DNA of 32,868 nt from an uncultured Aquimarina sp. (GTDB lineage: Bacteria > Bacteroidota > Bacteroidia > Flavobacteriales > Flavobacteriaceae): NCBI GenBank assembly GCA_947489195.1, contig CANLCT010000046.1, positions 1 through 32,868 of the forward strand, in the 5' to 3' direction. Below are positions 8,467 to 17,230 of this stretch, one piece after another. The notes beneath the pieces were generated by a model. That model worked only from the letters and a program-made list of their open reading frames with translations, did not search any database and was not told where the DNA came from. Both the position numbers and the translations under genes were made by a program. Each line of letters starts with the position of its first letter. Position 1 is the first letter of the stretch.

Positions 8467-9681
8467 TTATGCTGTTTTAACTTTTAAACGTTTCAATCTT
8501 TTGTTTATGTTACCCTGAACCACATAGTGATCAATAGTAGGCGCAAAAACATTCATTAATAAGATTGCTAACATAATTCCTTCTGGATACGCAGGGTTAA
8601 ACACACGAATCATTACTGCAAAAAATCCGATTAGGAATCCATACCAAACTTTTCCTTTATTAGTTTGTGCTCCCGATACAGGGTCAGTTGCCATAAAAGT
8701 AATTCCGAAAGCAAAACCTCCAATTAATAAATGGTTCCAAAAAGGTAAATTCATTAAGTCATAAAACTTACTTCCTTCTGTAATCCAGCCTTGAGCAATA
8801 ACTCCGTTAAAGATTAATCCCATAGCTAAAGCTCCTACGATACCACTTGCTATAATTCTCCAGCTTGCAATTTTTGACAAAATCAAAATTAAAGCACCTA
8901 AAGCAATTAATAAAGTAGACGTTTCTCCTACCGAACCAGGAATAAAACCAAAAAAGGCTTCATCCATTCCGTAAGCTAAATCTTTCTTCTGCGCAAGCAT
9001 ACCTAACATAGTTTCTCCAGAAATAGCATCGGGAGTACCTACTCTGTTAACCGCATCATGTACCCAAACTTTATCACCACTCATCCAAGTTGGGTAAGCA
9101 AAGAATAAAAATGCTCTAATAGTTAATGCTGGGTTTAGTACATTCATCCCCGTACCTCCAAATACTTCTTTTCCGATAACTACACCAAAAGCAACGGCTA
9201 CAGCTAACATCCAAAGTGGTGTATCAATGGGTACAATTAATGGAACTAACATACCTGTTACTAAGTAGCCTTCTTCCACTTCATGTTTTTTGATTACTGC
9301 AAATAAAAATTCAATTGCTAAACCAACCACATAAGATACGATTACTAAAGGCAATACTTTTTTTGCACCTATTAATAAGTTATCTAAAGTGAAAAAATAT
9401 TTCAAATGATCAAAGAATGATATAAATTCTGGTGTACCACCTGCAATAGCAGAATAATGTTGGTAACCTGCATTAAACATTCCCCAAATTAAACAAGGAA
9501 CCATGGCCATAATTACCATGTTCATTGTTCTTTTTAAATCATCAGCACCACGTACATGAGCTCCGCCATGTGTAGTTTCATTAGGCAAGTACAAAAACGT
9601 ATGGATTGCGTTAAACGCAGGCGCCATTTTAGTGCCTCTGTACTGCTCTTTTAAATTATGTAATTTATTTTTTAAGCTCAT
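8467..9681 (-). CDS. nqrB: Na+-translocating NADH:quinone reductase subunit B
   Basis: Main Na+-conducting subunit (404 aa, about ten membrane helices) with sites for FMN, riboflavin and ubiquinone/menaquinone in the known enzyme. Recognisable blocks are TMNMVIMAMVPCLIWGMFN, GKEVFGGTGMNVLNPALTIRAF and FGITFMATDPVSGAQTNKGKVWYG. The covalent FMN motif reads SGET (221-224) rather than SGAT; the accepting threonine (T224) is kept. The gene follows nqrA by 11 bp and precedes nqrC by 2 bp. Confidence 0.97.
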   Translation of the reverse strand: MSLKNKLHNLKEQYRGTKMAPAFNAIHTFLYLPNETTHGGAHVRGADDLKRTMNMVIMAMVPCLIWGMFNAGYQHYSAIAGGTPEFISFFDHLKYFFTLDNLLIGAKKVLPLVIVSYVVGLAIEFLFAVIKKHEVEEGYLVTGMLVPLIVPIDTPLWMLAVAVAFGVVIGKEVFGGTGMNVLNPALTIRAFLFFAYPTWMSGDKVWVHDAVNRVGTPDAISGETMLGMLAQKKDLAYGMDEAFFGFIPGSVGETSTLLIALGALILILSKIASWRIIASGIVGALAMGLIFNGVIAQGWITEGSKFYDLMNLPFWNHLLIGGFAFGITFMATDPVSGAQTNKGKVWYGFLIGFFAVMIRVFNPAYPEGIMLAILLMNVFAPTIDHYVVQGNINKRLKRLKVKTA

Positions 9682-9692
9682 CTTTCCGTCTT

Positions 9693-11042
9693 TTAACCAA
9701 TTTCTTTATACATAACATCTAAACCTTTACGTACTATATCTTGGTGGTTTTGTTTAGAAACGCACACAAATTCAGTTAACGCAAAATCTTCAGGCGCAAT
9801 TTCGTAAGCTCCAAGTTTCTCCATTTCATCAAGATCATTATAAGTAAATGCCTTTAATAATTGTAATGGATAAATATCTAATGGAAACACTTCTTCATAA
9901 TTACCTGTAACTACAAAAGCTCTATGTTCTCCATTTGTATTGGTATTTAAATCGTACTTTTTCTTTGGAAATAACCATGAAAAAGTTAACGCTCTTGAAT
10001 AACTAATTTTATTGAAAATTGGTTTATTCCATCCGAAAAATTCATAATCATTTCCTTCAGGAATAACCGTAAAAGTATCTACAGTTGATGCTAAATGACC
10101 ATCGGGCACTATTGCTTTACCTGTTAATACATTTCCATTAATCATACGCACATTATCACCATTAACACCGGCATCATAAACAAAGGTTGAAACTTCTGCT
10201 CCAATTTTTGTCTCATAATATTTTGGTGATTTTACCGATGATCCTGCTACAGCAATTTTACGTGTGGCATTGTACTTACCTGTAAGCAATAATTCTCCAA
10301 TAATCACTAAATCCTGAGCAGAAACTACCCAAACAATTTCTCCTTTATTAATTGGATCAACATTAGCTATTTGAGTACTTACATTTCCGATAGGGTGCGG
10401 TCCACTTAGTGTATAAATTTCAGCATTGCTCACTTTTGCCAATGGTGATGCTTGACTGTTTACCGAAACATGCACCTTACCTGATGTTAATTTTGATAAA
10501 GCTGTAATAGCTGCATCCAATTCACTTTCTTTTCCAGATAAAATAAAATCTAAGTCAGCTGCAAGTGGCGCACTATTATAACCTGAAACAAAAATCGCTT
10601 TTGGAGCCACCTCTGGATTGGCTAAAACATCGTATGGACGCTGCTTAATAAACGGCCAACAACCCGCTTGCAATAAGTGAGATTTCACCTCATCACCACT
10701 CATCGAAGCTACATTTTTAGCACCAAAATCCACATACTGTTGTTGCTTATCAGCTAATACTTTAAAAGAAAGAATCTTTCTTTTTGCACCGCGTTCAATT
10801 TCAACAACTTCACCACTAACTGGCGAATTAAAAAGGATTTGATCATTAGATTTGGAATAAAAAAGCGGAGAACCTGCTTTTACTTCTGTACCAACCTTGG
10901 CAATAATTTTAGGGATTACCCCATGAAAATCGTCTGGGTTGATGGCATAGGTATTACTTTTTATTGCCTGAGCTAATTGCTTTTCAGCAGCTCCCTGCAA
11001 ATTAATATCTAAGCCTCTCTTAATACGAATGTCTTTTGACAT
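9693..11042 (-). CDS. nqrA: Na+-translocating NADH:quinone reductase subunit A
   Basis: Peripheral cytoplasmic subunit (449 aa), the first gene of the operon. The N-terminus MSKDIRIKRGLDINLQGAAE and the biotinyl-lipoyl-like segment PKIIAKVGTEVKAGSPLFY ... FNSPVSGEVVEIERGAKR are characteristic, as are LSGPHPIGNVSTQIANVDPINKGE and DAGVNGDNVRMINGN. NqrA has been implicated in quinone interaction but carries no redox cofactor in crystal structures. The Na+ gradient made by the complex would serve solute uptake in a marine bacterium. A TAAATTTG -7 box lies 34 bp upstream. Confidence 0.98.
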   Translation of the reverse strand: MSKDIRIKRGLDINLQGAAEKQLAQAIKSNTYAINPDDFHGVIPKIIAKVGTEVKAGSPLFYSKSNDQILFNSPVSGEVVEIERGAKRKILSFKVLADKQQQYVDFGAKNVASMSGDEVKSHLLQAGCWPFIKQRPYDVLANPEVAPKAIFVSGYNSAPLAADLDFILSGKESELDAAITALSKLTSGKVHVSVNSQASPLAKVSNAEIYTLSGPHPIGNVSTQIANVDPINKGEIVWVVSAQDLVIIGELLLTGKYNATRKIAVAGSSVKSPKYYETKIGAEVSTFVYDAGVNGDNVRMINGNVLTGKAIVPDGHLASTVDTFTVIPEGNDYEFFGWNKPIFNKISYSRALTFSWLFPKKKYDLNTNTNGEHRAFVVTGNYEEVFPLDIYPLQLLKAFTYNDLDEMEKLGAYEIAPEDFALTEFVCVSKQNHQDIVRKGLDVMYKEIG

Positions 11043-11076
11043 ATTTGTAGTCTGTATATTTAACTTAAAAACCGCA

Positions 11077-11084
11077 CAAATTTA
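11077..11084 (-). promoter_or_regulatory. -7 box (TAAATTTG) for the nqr operon
   Basis: On the minus strand the bases read TAAATTTG, a full match to TAnnTTTG, 34 bp upstream of the nqrA ATG. The nearest TTG (11109-11111 on the minus strand) is at 24 bp, slightly longer than ideal. A second minus-strand TAAATTTG lies further up at 11204-11211. Confidence 0.5.
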
Positions 11085-11203
11085 GTGATAATTTCAGGCT
11101 CTGTAAAACAACTCCGCCTACTTATTATTATTTAAAACAACTCTAAATAATATGCTTTTCCCACAACTATTTTAATCCCTCAGCGTTTTAATAGAGAATA
11201 CGA

Positions 11204-11236
11204 CAAATTTACCTGCCAATTTCGGTATTAAATTTG
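11204..11236. promoter_or_regulatory. Back-to-back TAAATTTG boxes between nqrA and the T9SS plug gene
   Basis: TAAATTTG on the minus strand (11204-11211) and on the plus strand (11229-11236) form an 8-bp-arm inverted repeat with a 17-bp spacer. Each matches the -7 consensus and points towards the gene on its side. The plus-strand box is 27 bp before the ATG at 11264. No TTG -33 element is correctly placed for either, so the pair could instead be an operator. Confidence 0.4.
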
Positions 11237-11263
11237 ATTATATTTAGCTTTTAAAAACCTACT

Positions 11264-12514
11264 ATGTCATCTTATTATTTGATTTTATTTTTTTTTATAG
11301 GTATTAATTTTAAGTTGTTTGCTCAGCAAGCTACTGAAATGCCACCACCTGAATACATAAAAACCATACAATTCATTCAAAATGGAGAGAACAAGAATGG
11401 CATTCCTTTAATTGAACTAGGAACCCGTTTTGAAGTAAATTTTGATGACATCATAGGAGACGAAGCCTTCTATTACTATAAAATCAATTATTTCAATTTT
11501 GACTGGACTCCCACTATATTATCCAAAAATGAATATTTAGAAGGGATAGATAATATCCTTATACAGGATACAGAAAATTCATTAAACAGCTTGCAGATTT
11601 ACACTCATTTTAAAGTCCAAATCCCCAATAACAGTACTCGCGCCCTAAAAAAAAGCGGTAATTATGTTTTTGAACTTTACAATAATAATGAAGAATTAGT
11701 TTTTTCGAAAAAATTCATTGTTTTCCAAAAAGGCGCCACCATACAAGCTAGCATTAAACGATCAAGAGATTTTAATTTTTTAAACAAAAAACAAACTGTG
11801 CAGTTTGAAATTAATGCAAATCAATTACTTATAAACCCCAAAAAAAACCTTAAAATCCTTGTACTTCAAAACAATAATTTAAAAACCTCTATTACCAATC
11901 TAAAACCTCAATATACTATTGGCAATAAATTTATTTATAGATATGATAAAGAAGCGAGTTTTTGGGGAGGAAATGAATACTGGAATTTTGATAATAAAGA
12001 GGTAAGAAACGCCAATGTAAACATAAGTCACATTGAGCTAAAAGAAATTTATCACAATTACTTATATGGCCACTCTAACCGATCTGCTAGGGTATACACT
12101 TTTTTCCCTGATGTAAATGGTAACTTTGTCGTTCGAAATATAGATGCACAAAATAGTGATGTAGAAGCCGAATATGTATGGATACATTTTAAATTAAACA
12201 ATCCCCGTTTAAATGAAAAAGAAATTCATATTTATGGTAATTTCAATAATTTTATTACCGACGAAAGTACACTTTTAACTTACAACAACGAACAACGTGC
12301 TTACACAGGAAAGCGCTTATTTAAACAAGGATTTTACAATTACAAATACGTTACTAAAGACAAAAACGGAATCTTAGATGAAAATGCTATTAGTGGTAAT
12401 TTTGACAAAACCGAAAACGAATATATTATTATCGCTTATTATCGTGCTCCAAATAGCCGTAATGACCAGATAATCGGCATTGGCAGTGCTAATTCTGCCG
12501 ATATAACCAATTAA
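11264..12514 (+). CDS. Type IX secretion system plug protein (DUF5103)
   Basis: A 416-aa exported protein with an N-terminal signal peptide (about 1-20, YYLILFFFIGINFKLFAQ). It matches the DUF5103 pattern: an early block ending in YYKINYFNFDWTPTILSKNEYLEGIDN, a middle FWGGNEYWNFDNKEVRNAN, and a late GFYNYKYVTKDKNG. In Flavobacterium, the DUF5103 protein Plug occupies the periplasmic side of the SprA translocon when no cargo is engaged. The gene is preceded by a TAAATTTG box and followed 106 bp later by apaG. It supports an active T9SS in this organism, as do the PorP/SprF-like gene and the two sorted proteins elsewhere in the window. Confidence 0.9.
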   Translation: MSSYYLILFFFIGINFKLFAQQATEMPPPEYIKTIQFIQNGENKNGIPLIELGTRFEVNFDDIIGDEAFYYYKINYFNFDWTPTILSKNEYLEGIDNILIQDTENSLNSLQIYTHFKVQIPNNSTRALKKSGNYVFELYNNNEELVFSKKFIVFQKGATIQASIKRSRDFNFLNKKQTVQFEINANQLLINPKKNLKILVLQNNNLKTSITNLKPQYTIGNKFIYRYDKEASFWGGNEYWNFDNKEVRNANVNISHIELKEIYHNYLYGHSNRSARVYTFFPDVNGNFVVRNIDAQNSDVEAEYVWIHFKLNNPRLNEKEIHIYGNFNNFITDESTLLTYNNEQRAYTGKRLFKQGFYNYKYVTKDKNGILDENAISGNFDKTENEYIIIAYYRAPNSRNDQIIGIGSANSADITN

Positions 12515-12620
12515 ATGAAGGCTGTTTTTTTTCTTTTACACAGATTTCATTTTAATAGTGATTATTTTTATAAAATTTACTATATTGTATGCACAAATTA
12601 ACAGTTTAGGTAATTTGAAT

Positions 12621-13007
12621 ATGGTACAACAGGTTACAAGTGGAATAAAAATTTCTGTCGAAACAAATTTCGAAGGTACGTTCTATAAGAACTATAAGAT
12701 TCACTTTGCCTTTGGCTACCGAGTTACTATAGAAAATCAAAGTAAAGATTCTGTGCAATTAACCTCTAGATTTTGGAAAATAAAAGACGCTTTAAATAGC
12801 ACCGAAATTGTAGAAGGAGAAGGTGTTGTTGGCAAAAAACCTGTATTAAGACCTGGAGAATCTCACACATATTCTAGTGGTTGTTTATTATCATCCCCTT
12901 TTGGCTCTATGGATGGGTATTACAATATGATTAACTTTACTTCTACCAAAAAATTCAAAGTTATCATCCCTTCTTTCAAATTGAGTGCTCCTTTTGCTAT
13001 CAATTAA
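12621..13007 (+). CDS. apaG: ApaG family protein (DUF525)
   Basis: A small cytoplasmic beta-sandwich protein of 128 aa. Family signatures are ISVETNFEGTF near the N-terminus, YRVTIENQSKDSVQLTSRFWKI (residues 34-55) and the strongly conserved GVVGKKPVLRPGESHTYSSGC, then MDGYYNM. ApaG proteins are named for genetic links to Co2+/Mg2+ resistance in enterobacteria; the biochemical role is unclear. I chose ATG 12621 because upstream codons in the frame (from 12558) are not conserved-looking and 128 aa is the normal family length. No terminator is evident after the stop; the 252-bp gap that follows is AT-rich with no other feature I can support. Confidence 0.93.
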   Translation: MVQQVTSGIKISVETNFEGTFYKNYKIHFAFGYRVTIENQSKDSVQLTSRFWKIKDALNSTEIVEGEGVVGKKPVLRPGESHTYSSGCLLSSPFGSMDGYYNMINFTSTKKFKVIIPSFKLSAPFAIN

Positions 13008-13259
13008 TACAAAAAATCACTCTTTTTAGAATTTCTTCAAATTAAAATCAATTTTAGATGCTCGCTAAAAGCATTATATGACAGCTCAACATAATCATAC
13101 AATCAAAGATTATCATTTTATTATTATCTTTTTTAGTTTATTCGCTATCAAAAAACCACAAATTATGTTTTTCTAAAAAATTACCCCTTAACAACATTCA
13201 ATTTCTTTTATGTTCTTGATTTAATTAATTTTAATGAAACTCAATTTGACAGCAACACA

Positions 13260-15407
13260 ATGAATCAACTTAAATTAATTATACTCGCATCCCTAGTCAT
13301 AGCACCCTTCAAAAACTATTGCAAAGCACAATCTTTAAAAAACAACATCTCAAAAGTGAACTACCCAATTACAAAAAAAGTTGACAGTATTGATACTTAT
13401 TTCGACACCCCCATTAAAGATCCTTATCGCTGGTTAGAAGATGATCGGAGCTCCGAAACTAAAAAATGGGTTAAAACACAAAACAAAACCACTTTTGAGT
13501 ATTTAAATAAAATACCTTACCGAGAAAGTTTTCGTAAGCGTTTAGAAAAACTATGGAATTACGAAAAAATAACGGCTCCTTTTAAAGAAGGCAAGCACAC
13601 CTATTATTATAAAAACAACGGACTTCAAAACCAATATGTCCTATACAAAAAAGGAAGCCAAAATACTGATGAAGTTTTTTTAGACCCAAATACATTTGCT
13701 AAAGACGGCACCACATCACTTGCTTCAATTAATTTTTCAAAAGATGGGAGTTTGGCTGCTTATGCCATATCTGAAGGCGGAAGTGATTGGCGAAAAATTA
13801 TAACTATTAATACAGAATCAAAAGAAATTATTGAAGACACTCTTGTTAATGTTAAATTTAGCGGCATTGCCTGGAAAGGAAATGAAGGTTTTTATTACTC
13901 CAGCTACGACAAACCAGAGGGCAGCGATTTATCTACCAAAACCGATCAACATAAATTATATTATCACAAATTAGGAACTCCTCAAAAATCGGATAAAGTT
14001 ATTTTTGGAGGGAATGACACCGAAAAACATCGATACGTTCAAGGCTACTTAACCGAAGATGAAAAATTTTTAGTCATTACAGCTTCCGAGTCTACATCTG
14101 GCAACAAACTATTTATCCAAGACCTAAGTAACCCTAAGAGCAAATTAATCACTATTCTCAACAATTTTGATTCGGATAGCTATATTATTGACAATACAGA
14201 CAATGAACTTTTTATAGTAACCAATAAAAATGCTCCAAACAAAAAAATTGTCAGCACTCAAGCCGTTAATCCTAGTCCTGAAAACTGGAATGACGTCATT
14301 CCTGAAACCGAAAATGTACTTTCTGCCAATACTGGTGGTGGTTATTTTTTTATAGAATATACTGTTGATGCTATTTCAAAAGTATACCAATATGATTATA
14401 GCGGAAAAATGATTCGAGAAGTTAAATTACCTGGCATTGGAAGTGCTAGTGGTTTTGAAGGCAAAAAAGAAGCTACCGAATTTTATTTCAATTTCACAAA
14501 CTACAACACTCCTTGGACCACTTACAAATACACCATTGAAACTGGTCAATATGAATTATACTGGAAAGCTAATGTAGATTTTGAGTCCAATAATTACGAA
14601 TCCAAACAAATTTTTTACACCTCTAAAGATGGGACCAAAATACCTATGATTATAACTCATAAAAAAGGGATTAAACTCAATGGAAAAAACCCGACTATTT
14701 TATATGGTTATGGAGGATTCAACATAAGTTTAACACCTAGTTTTAGCACACCTAATGCTGTTTGGCTAGAACAAGGAGGTATTTATGCCGTTGCAAACTT
14801 ACGTGGCGGAGGAGAATATGGCAAAAAATGGCATTTAGCTGGAACAAAATTAAAAAAACAAAATGTGTTTGATGATTTTGCAGCCGCTGCACAATTTTTA
14901 ATTTCCAATCAATATACATCATCAGATTTTTTAGCCCTACGAGGCGGTAGTAATGGAGGGCTTTTAGTTGGCGCCACACTAACACAACAACCCAATTTAG
15001 CTAAAGTTGCCATTTGTCAAGTTGGTGTCTTAGACATGTTACGCTACCACACCTTTACAGCAGGAGCAGGCTGGGCATATGATTACGGAACTGCCGAAGA
15101 AAGCAAAGAAATGTTTGAATATCTAAAAAAATATTCCCCATTACACAATGTAAAAAAAGGTATTGAATACCCTGCCACACTTATTACAACTGGTGATCAT
15201 GATGATCGAGTGGTACCTGCACATAGCTTTAAATTTGCAGCCACATTACAAGAACATCAAACTGGAAATAACCCTACTCTAATTCGTATTGAAACCAATG
15301 CTGGTCATGGCGCAGGAACACCTATTAGCAAAACTATTGAACAATATGCAGACATATTCTCTTTTTGCCTATTTAATATGAATATTAAAACTGTTCCTAA
15401 TCCTTAA
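13260..15407 (+). CDS. Secreted prolyl oligopeptidase family serine peptidase (S9A)
   Basis: A 715-aa peptidase with an N-terminal signal sequence (about 1-24, ...APFKNYCKAQ). An N-terminal S9 seven-bladed propeller region (from the KDPYRWLEDD motif at about 53-62 to about 430) is followed by an alpha/beta-hydrolase domain. Catalytic triad by motif: S564 in GGSNGG, an Asp in DHDDRV (D648/D649) and H683 in NAGHGAG. Other family blocks are LYGYGGFNISLTPSF and ANLRGGGEYGKKWH. Enzymes of this family cleave short proline-containing peptides, here probably in the periplasm. It is monocistronic and ends in a strong bidirectional terminator whose A-run overlaps the stop codon. Confidence 0.95.
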   Translation: MNQLKLIILASLVIAPFKNYCKAQSLKNNISKVNYPITKKVDSIDTYFDTPIKDPYRWLEDDRSSETKKWVKTQNKTTFEYLNKIPYRESFRKRLEKLWNYEKITAPFKEGKHTYYYKNNGLQNQYVLYKKGSQNTDEVFLDPNTFAKDGTTSLASINFSKDGSLAAYAISEGGSDWRKIITINTESKEIIEDTLVNVKFSGIAWKGNEGFYYSSYDKPEGSDLSTKTDQHKLYYHKLGTPQKSDKVIFGGNDTEKHRYVQGYLTEDEKFLVITASESTSGNKLFIQDLSNPKSKLITILNNFDSDSYIIDNTDNELFIVTNKNAPNKKIVSTQAVNPSPENWNDVIPETENVLSANTGGGYFFIEYTVDAISKVYQYDYSGKMIREVKLPGIGSASGFEGKKEATEFYFNFTNYNTPWTTYKYTIETGQYELYWKANVDFESNNYESKQIFYTSKDGTKIPMIITHKKGIKLNGKNPTILYGYGGFNISLTPSFSTPNAVWLEQGGIYAVANLRGGGEYGKKWHLAGTKLKKQNVFDDFAAAAQFLISNQYTSSDFLALRGGSNGGLLVGATLTQQPNLAKVAICQVGVLDMLRYHTFTAGAGWAYDYGTAEESKEMFEYLKKYSPLHNVKKGIEYPATLITTGDHDDRVVPAHSFKFAATLQEHQTGNNPTLIRIETNAGHGAGTPISKTIEQYADIFSFCLFNMNIKTVPNP

Positions 15408-15461
15408 AAAAAATAGAGCGAATTACATAATATATCTTATATGATTCGCTCTATTTTTTTT
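15406..15461. terminator. Bidirectional terminator after the prolyl oligopeptidase
   Basis: An 18-bp stem (15406-15423 with 15444-15461) has core ATAGAGCGAAT/ATTCGCTCTAT flanked by A8 on one side and T8 on the other, with a 20-nt AT-rich loop. It serves the plus-strand peptidase gene and the minus-strand gene whose stop is at 15483. Confidence 0.9.
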
Positions 15462-15482
15462 AATATTCCTAAAAATTAATTA

Positions 15483-16451
15483 CTATACTACATCAAACCT
15501 ATATACAATACCAGCTTGTTTTATATGACAATAACTACAGTTGGAATCGTATATAAAAGTATATTTTTTATCTATATCAAAACCCAACTTATCAACTTTA
15601 AACTCGCCTTCAAAATCTTTACAAAAATTTGGGGTATATCTTTTAATCAAATAATTATCACCGTCATCTACAACCTCTATTTCAAAATAGGCACTTGCTC
15701 CTATTCCAGATAGCAATTGTGCTTTCCCCTTTTTTTTATCAAGATTTTCATTAGCTATTTCAGGAATTCGAGGATCAAAATAATTTGTCAAATTTTCTTT
15801 TAACATATGACCATCATATTCACCTACATTACCATGTAATATTTTATAAATTTTCCCTCCATTAGCTCCATACTTTACATTACCTAAAGGACTAGGTGTA
15901 AATGAACTATTGCGTTTTAAAACTTTTATTATTTTTTTATCAGTTGATGACTTTATTAAAGTATCGGCAACCAAACGCGAACAATTACTCCCTACATTTC
16001 CAAAGGTCAAATACGGCACACTCCCTTGATCTTGTAAATTATTTAAAAACCCAATGGCTTTCTCATAATTAACATCATGACATACAGAGGCTATCAAACG
16101 CCCACTACCATGTGTTTTTTCTGGATGTGCATCTAACCACAATAAAATCGTTTCTATATTTTCAATATAACCCGAACTTGATATTTTAGCTTTAAAAGGA
16201 ATTTCCAACTCCACATCTGTTCTAGCGCTTCTTACTCTTCCTTTACCTATAGGTGTAATGTAACGACCAAAATCAAAATATTGAATGTTGCCCGTAGCAT
16301 TTTCAATTAATAACAAAATAGCATGTCCTGCTTTTATATATTTTTTTCGACCTAAGCCTACTAATGGAAAAAAATAATTCAGTACTTTTTCTTCAGAATA
16401 ACGAACAAAAGTATCGGGGAAAGCGATGGGGATAATTTTACCTGTGTTCAA
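15483..16451 (-). CDS. DUF6695-like protein, possible permuted NlpC/P60 (papain-like) enzyme
   Basis: Predicted soluble cytoplasmic protein of 322 aa without a signal peptide. The N-terminal two thirds resemble the flavobacterial DUF6695 type: KAGHAILLLIENATG..YFDFGRYI followed by GRVRS and, about 110 residues later, GSNCSRLVADTL. A conserved His in GHA early and a Cys in SNCSRLV later is the order seen in permuted NlpC/P60 (YiiX/LRAT-like) papain-fold proteins. That makes a thiol hydrolase or acyltransferase plausible, but this is inference. The C-terminal part (about 235-322, from KGKAQLLSGIGAS) is a beta-rich extension including CSYCHIKQAG. It is the last gene of a three-gene minus-strand group, 6 bp after the NRDE gene. 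Confidence 0.75.
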   Translation of the reverse strand: MNTGKIIPIAFPDTFVRYSEEKVLNYFFPLVGLGRKKYIKAGHAILLLIENATGNIQYFDFGRYITPIGKGRVRSARTDVELEIPFKAKISSSGYIENIETILLWLDAHPEKTHGSGRLIASVCHDVNYEKAIGFLNNLQDQGSVPYLTFGNVGSNCSRLVADTLIKSSTDKKIIKVLKRNSSFTPSPLGNVKYGANGGKIYKILHGNVGEYDGHMLKENLTNYFDPRIPEIANENLDKKKGKAQLLSGIGASAYFEIEVVDDGDNYLIKRYTPNFCKDFEGEFKVDKLGFDIDKKYTFIYDSNCSYCHIKQAGIVYRFDVV

Positions 16452-16457
16452 GTATTT

Positions 16458-17177
16458 CTATATATTTATTGCTTCAAAGGATTTTTGAAACACTTTATTA
16501 ATTACTAAATCTTCATAACGCATTTGAACACTTTGATCATCAACAACCACTTGAGTAATACTGCGTGTTTGTAAATCACCTCGTTTTATTTGCAAATCGT
16601 AATATTCATTACCAATGCCTCCTGTTTTATGAAAATGGATTAATGAATCTTTATCAATCTGATTATTCAATTTAAAATCTGCCAACCAATCCCTTCTCAT
16701 TTGCTTCATATCATCGGTATACAATGTTGACGAGGACCATATGTGCATGTTTGCTGTATCCAATTTTTGTAAATGCTTTTTTGATCCATCCCAAACCAAT
16801 TCGTAAAAATTTAACTCAGAACGCCAATCTACAGCCACTAAAGTAAAAGGCTCTAAATCCTTACAGTTATAATTCTGCATGGCTTCCCATAAATTATCTT
16901 CAGCCAACAAATCAGTAACCACTACTCCTCGACTATGTCTGTAATTATGGGTTTTGATATGGTTTTTATAGCCTCCGTTTAACAAACAAATCATTGTTTG
17001 TTCATCACTTGCTGCTATCCAAGTTCCGCCAGCCACTTCATCTTTCGGATAAAGTAACTTTTTCTGCCCATGTTTATAACTTGCCACGGGTAATGTTTTA
17101 CGACCTATCGCCTCATCTCGGTTTGAAGTTAAAATGAAACTATTCTTATTTAAAGAAACTAAAGTAACTGTACACAT
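16458..17177 (-). CDS. NRDE family protein (TANGO2-like, DUF833)
   Basis: A 239-aa protein beginning MCTVTLV with the defining TSNRDEAIGR motif (N19-E22), then GGTWIAASD and CLLNGG, all hallmarks of the NRDE/TANGO2 family. The Cys at position 2 is invariant in the family and fits an N-terminal-nucleophile-like fold. The molecular function is not firmly established; eukaryotic TANGO2 has been linked to heme and lipid handling. Here it sits between rsmG (53 bp upstream) and the DUF6695-like gene (6 bp downstream), probably one operon. Confidence 0.88.
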   Translation of the reverse strand: MCTVTLVSLNKNSFILTSNRDEAIGRKTLPVASYKHGQKKLLYPKDEVAGGTWIAASDEQTMICLLNGGYKNHIKTHNYRHSRGVVVTDLLAEDNLWEAMQNYNCKDLEPFTLVAVDWRSELNFYELVWDGSKKHLQKLDTANMHIWSSSTLYTDDMKQMRRDWLADFKLNNQIDKDSLIHFHKTGGIGNEYYDLQIKRGDLQTRSITQVVVDDQSVQMRYEDLVINKVFQKSFEAINI

Positions 17178-17230
17178 ATAATTTTATCAGTCAATGCAAT
17201 CTATAACAACTTACAAAAAAATCCTAATTC

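Noticed and set aside
12558..12620. Longer ApaG start with a hydrophobic N-terminus
   Set aside because: The extra 21 codons are not part of the ApaG family, which is cytoplasmic and about 125-128 aa.
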